From contig CANGYJ010000007.1 of NCBI GenBank assembly GCA_947458455.1, forward strand, positions 186,001 through 250,000: a stretch of 64,000 bases of DNA, read 5' to 3'. The translations under genes were made by a program, and so were the position numbers. The DNA is from Verrucomicrobiaceae bacterium (GTDB lineage: Bacteria > Verrucomicrobiota > Verrucomicrobiia > Verrucomicrobiales > Verrucomicrobiaceae). Shown in pieces: positions 63,301-64,000 of the stretch. Below the pieces are notes generated by a model, which was not told where the DNA came from, ran no database searches, and saw nothing but the letters and a program-made list of their open reading frames with translations. Positions within the stretch are counted from its first letter, which is position 1, and every line of letters begins with the position of its first letter.

Positions 63301-63633
63301 GATCTCGTCGATGATGTCGCGCGCCTGATCGGGATCATTGATCTCGATCATCACCATGCCGCCGCTGGAGGAGGCGGTGGAAACGATGCGCTTGATGCCC
63401 GTGACCTGCTGGATGGCCTCCTCGATGCGCAGCACGATGGTTTCCTCGACCTCCTCCGGCGTGGCACCGGGATAGGGCACATTCACCGAGAGGAAGCGGG
63501 ATGGCATGTCCGGGAACACTTCCAACGGAATGCGCCCGGTGAGCAGTGTCCACAAGCCCAGCCCCATGATGGCAAGCATCAGGAGATTGGCGGCGACGGA
63601 ATTGCGGGCGAACCAGGAGATCATCTGGGCCAA
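60376..63633 (-). CDS. RND family efflux permease
   Basis: 1085 residues, the normal RND length. Hydrophobic first helix (SVAANLLMLAIMGLGLWTLL), porter domain with FPDMPSRFLSVNVPYPGATPEEVE, then SSVFGFILVLGIVVDDAIVTAEQ and a second block PLSLMSLCGILAVSGVIVNDTLVLVDRI carrying the acidic proton-relay residues in helix 4 (VVDDAIV). Similar to HAE1/CusA-type proteins but without the CusA Met pattern evident. No HlyD/AcrA partner is next to it in the window; the upstream divergent gene is unrelated. Cargo unknown. Confidence 0.93.
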   Translation of the reverse strand: MAQMISWFARNSVAANLLMLAIMGLGLWTLLTGRIPLEVFPDMPSRFLSVNVPYPGATPEEVEETIVLRIEEAIQQVTGIKRIVSTASSSGGMVMIEINDPDQARDIIDEIKIRVDAIPNFPSLAERPIIQQDDHLDSVISVMLAADMAERDLRRLGEQIRDEIAALPGISHANLSGVRPYEISIEIPEATLRKYGLTLDQISAAIRGSAIDLPAGVVQTEAGDVSIRTRGRAYSGADYARVVILTRPDGTKLTLGEVAKIADGFNENPLISRLDGKRCVSITVMREKSQNAIEIAQNVKDYILTKGSKLPDGVRLEFWNDRSKIVKGRIQLLLQNARSSLILVFICVGLFLRFDAVFWVAVGMCMSFLGAFALMPLFDLSINLSSVFGFILVLGIVVDDAIVTAEQVDTFKQEGRSALDAAIEGVQRLAAPITFGVLTTIAAFSPMAAGFGDFGVMFQPIAIIFISVMLLALLETKFILPSHLAHRFPILSTAADALDPVHRFSEGLLHRFVKAVYRPSLRFCIHFRYSVLAAVFGGLGVLFAIYFSDRIPTTFFPRVASERIECRLSMLDGTPFETTDGHIAKIYDLAEQMRKDYVGPDGRPVIRSIISNTGMTSSSRGSSGGSGSHRGEVTIETYGPEERSMQANTVEMAADWRKRIEEAYGSKSIPGAEELTFRAEIMRSGDPIDIQLTGTNPDELLALSEQIKERLGTIAGVYDVSDSLDSGRNEIQLRLKPEAQQFGFTVNDLARQVRGVFFGDEVQRIQRGRNEVKVMLRYPKEDRKSLATLDTLRVRASNGLEIPFARVAEAKVGKGFTSIKRVDRRRALNITADVNKATTNPGVVRESLVPFLEELMAQHAHIGWNFEGEARSEKESQAALMVSSLLVLFSLYALIAIPLKSYLQPLIVLILIPFGIVGATLGHLFHDMPLSLMSLCGILAVSGVIVNDTLVLVDRINELRDDGGSMAHAVTEGGASRFRAIFLTQITTFVGLVPLIFNLGPAIDKAPPILHEILVWIFGDNRTAQATSAQFLTPMSVAMGYGSLFATVITLYLVPMCYMVLDDLTRLAGRAGQFIRLRPQAEAAA

Positions 63634-63774
63634 GGGCTAAGGGCGAAGGGCGGAGAGGTCAAGGCAGTGCGGGAATCGAATGTGTGTTCCAATTCCCGTG
63701 GCCGCCAGCTTGGTGAACGAAGGTGGAGAAGTTTGGTAAGGAGCCAAGAGCCTTGCTCAAACGGGCGTTATGTC

Positions 63775-64000
63775 ATGCACATGACCTTGCGCCTACCTTT
63801 TCTCCTACTCCTCGTGGCCTCGCTGCACGCGGAGGACATCACCTGGCAGATTCAATACGACGCCAAATCCCTGCCCGGCGAGGTTTGGAAGGCGTCCGGC
63901 ACTCCAAAGGCCACGCTCGAAGCCGATGGCCTGCGTTTGATCGATGATGACAAGGATTTCGCGAACTTTCGTGCCGCGTTTAAACCGGAGGCTGATAGCG
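63775..64000 (+). CDS. Secreted protein, 5' part only
   Basis: ATG 63775 or 63781 (MHMTLRLPFLLLLVASLHAED) starts a signal peptide, then DITWQIQYDAKSLPGEVWKASG; 75 residues run to the right edge with the frame open. The C-terminus lies outside the window, so the family cannot be named. It is divergent from the RND gene with about 140 bases between. Confidence 0.7.
   Translation, partial: MHMTLRLPFLLLLVASLHAEDITWQIQYDAKSLPGEVWKASGTPKATLEADGLRLIDDDKDFANFRAAFKPEADS

Overview
The window looks like a chromosomal segment of a Verrucomicrobiota bacterium, probably a Prosthecobacter/Verrucomicrobiaceae-like member of the PVC group. The evidence is the set of PVC-typical secreted proteins: a CxxCH/EF-hand dehydrogenase-like protein, a PSD1/DUF1549-DUF1553 cytochrome, three DUF1501 proteins, a cytochrome c-sulfatase-modifying-factor fusion, a DUF4838 glycosidase-like protein and a sulfatase. 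The sequence is G+C-rich by eye, densely coding, and most start codons have no clear purine-rich Shine-Dalgarno site. No rRNA, tRNA, CRISPR array, prophage or intact transposase gene was recognised.

Layout. 1-5.4 kb: a left-truncated PVC heme-type protein, then lnt, a CPXCG zinc-ribbon protein, two tiny lipoproteins and tsaD. 5.4-12.4 kb: PSD1 cytochrome plus DUF1501, facing a second DUF1501 behind a CxxCH terpene-cyclase-fold protein. 12.4-19.3 kb: small enzymes (monooxygenase, GNAT, MOSC), a DUF4838/CBM9 protein, a polysaccharide deacetylase, and an SDR/PLD pair. 19.6-24 kb: a large TerB/FHA-like/ABCG fusion and an HNH nuclease with a small overlapping partner. 24-32.3 kb: short NagA, cytochrome-FGE protein, ApbE, MNT/HEPN pair, formate dehydrogenase alpha subunit, phosphoesterase. 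32.4-41.1 kb: beta-helix and hypothetical secreted proteins, a radical SAM/DUF4130 DNA-metabolism pair, a glycosidase-like protein, GNAT, an RNase H-fold protein and IF-1 with a repeat-bearing N-terminal extension. 41.3-54 kb: rpsP, KH protein, Dabb protein, class III aminotransferase, queE, nuclease, DUF1501, ROK kinase, trmB, sulfatase, dtd, CBS protein, HemW and squalene/phytoene synthase. 54-64 kb: a DUF559 endonuclease pseudogene, alcohol dehydrogenase-MBOAT-SGNH operon, an EboD-like cyclase, a membrane protein, an RND permease and the start of a secreted protein.

The most unusual layer is the repeats. At least six families of palindromic or double-hairpin elements are scattered through the window. 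Several sit between genes; three double-palindromes lie inside genes, in frame, adding about 20 residues to secreted proteins (two in the PSD1 cytochrome, one in the DUF4838 protein). One intergenic family (CCCCTCACC...GGTGAGGGG) has five copies, two of which bracket a DUF559 endonuclease gene broken by one stop codon. This arrangement suggests a mobile palindromic element with a nuclease helper, which is my main hypothesis for something undescribed.

All functional calls are from reading the sequence and the supplied translations; no database search was run.
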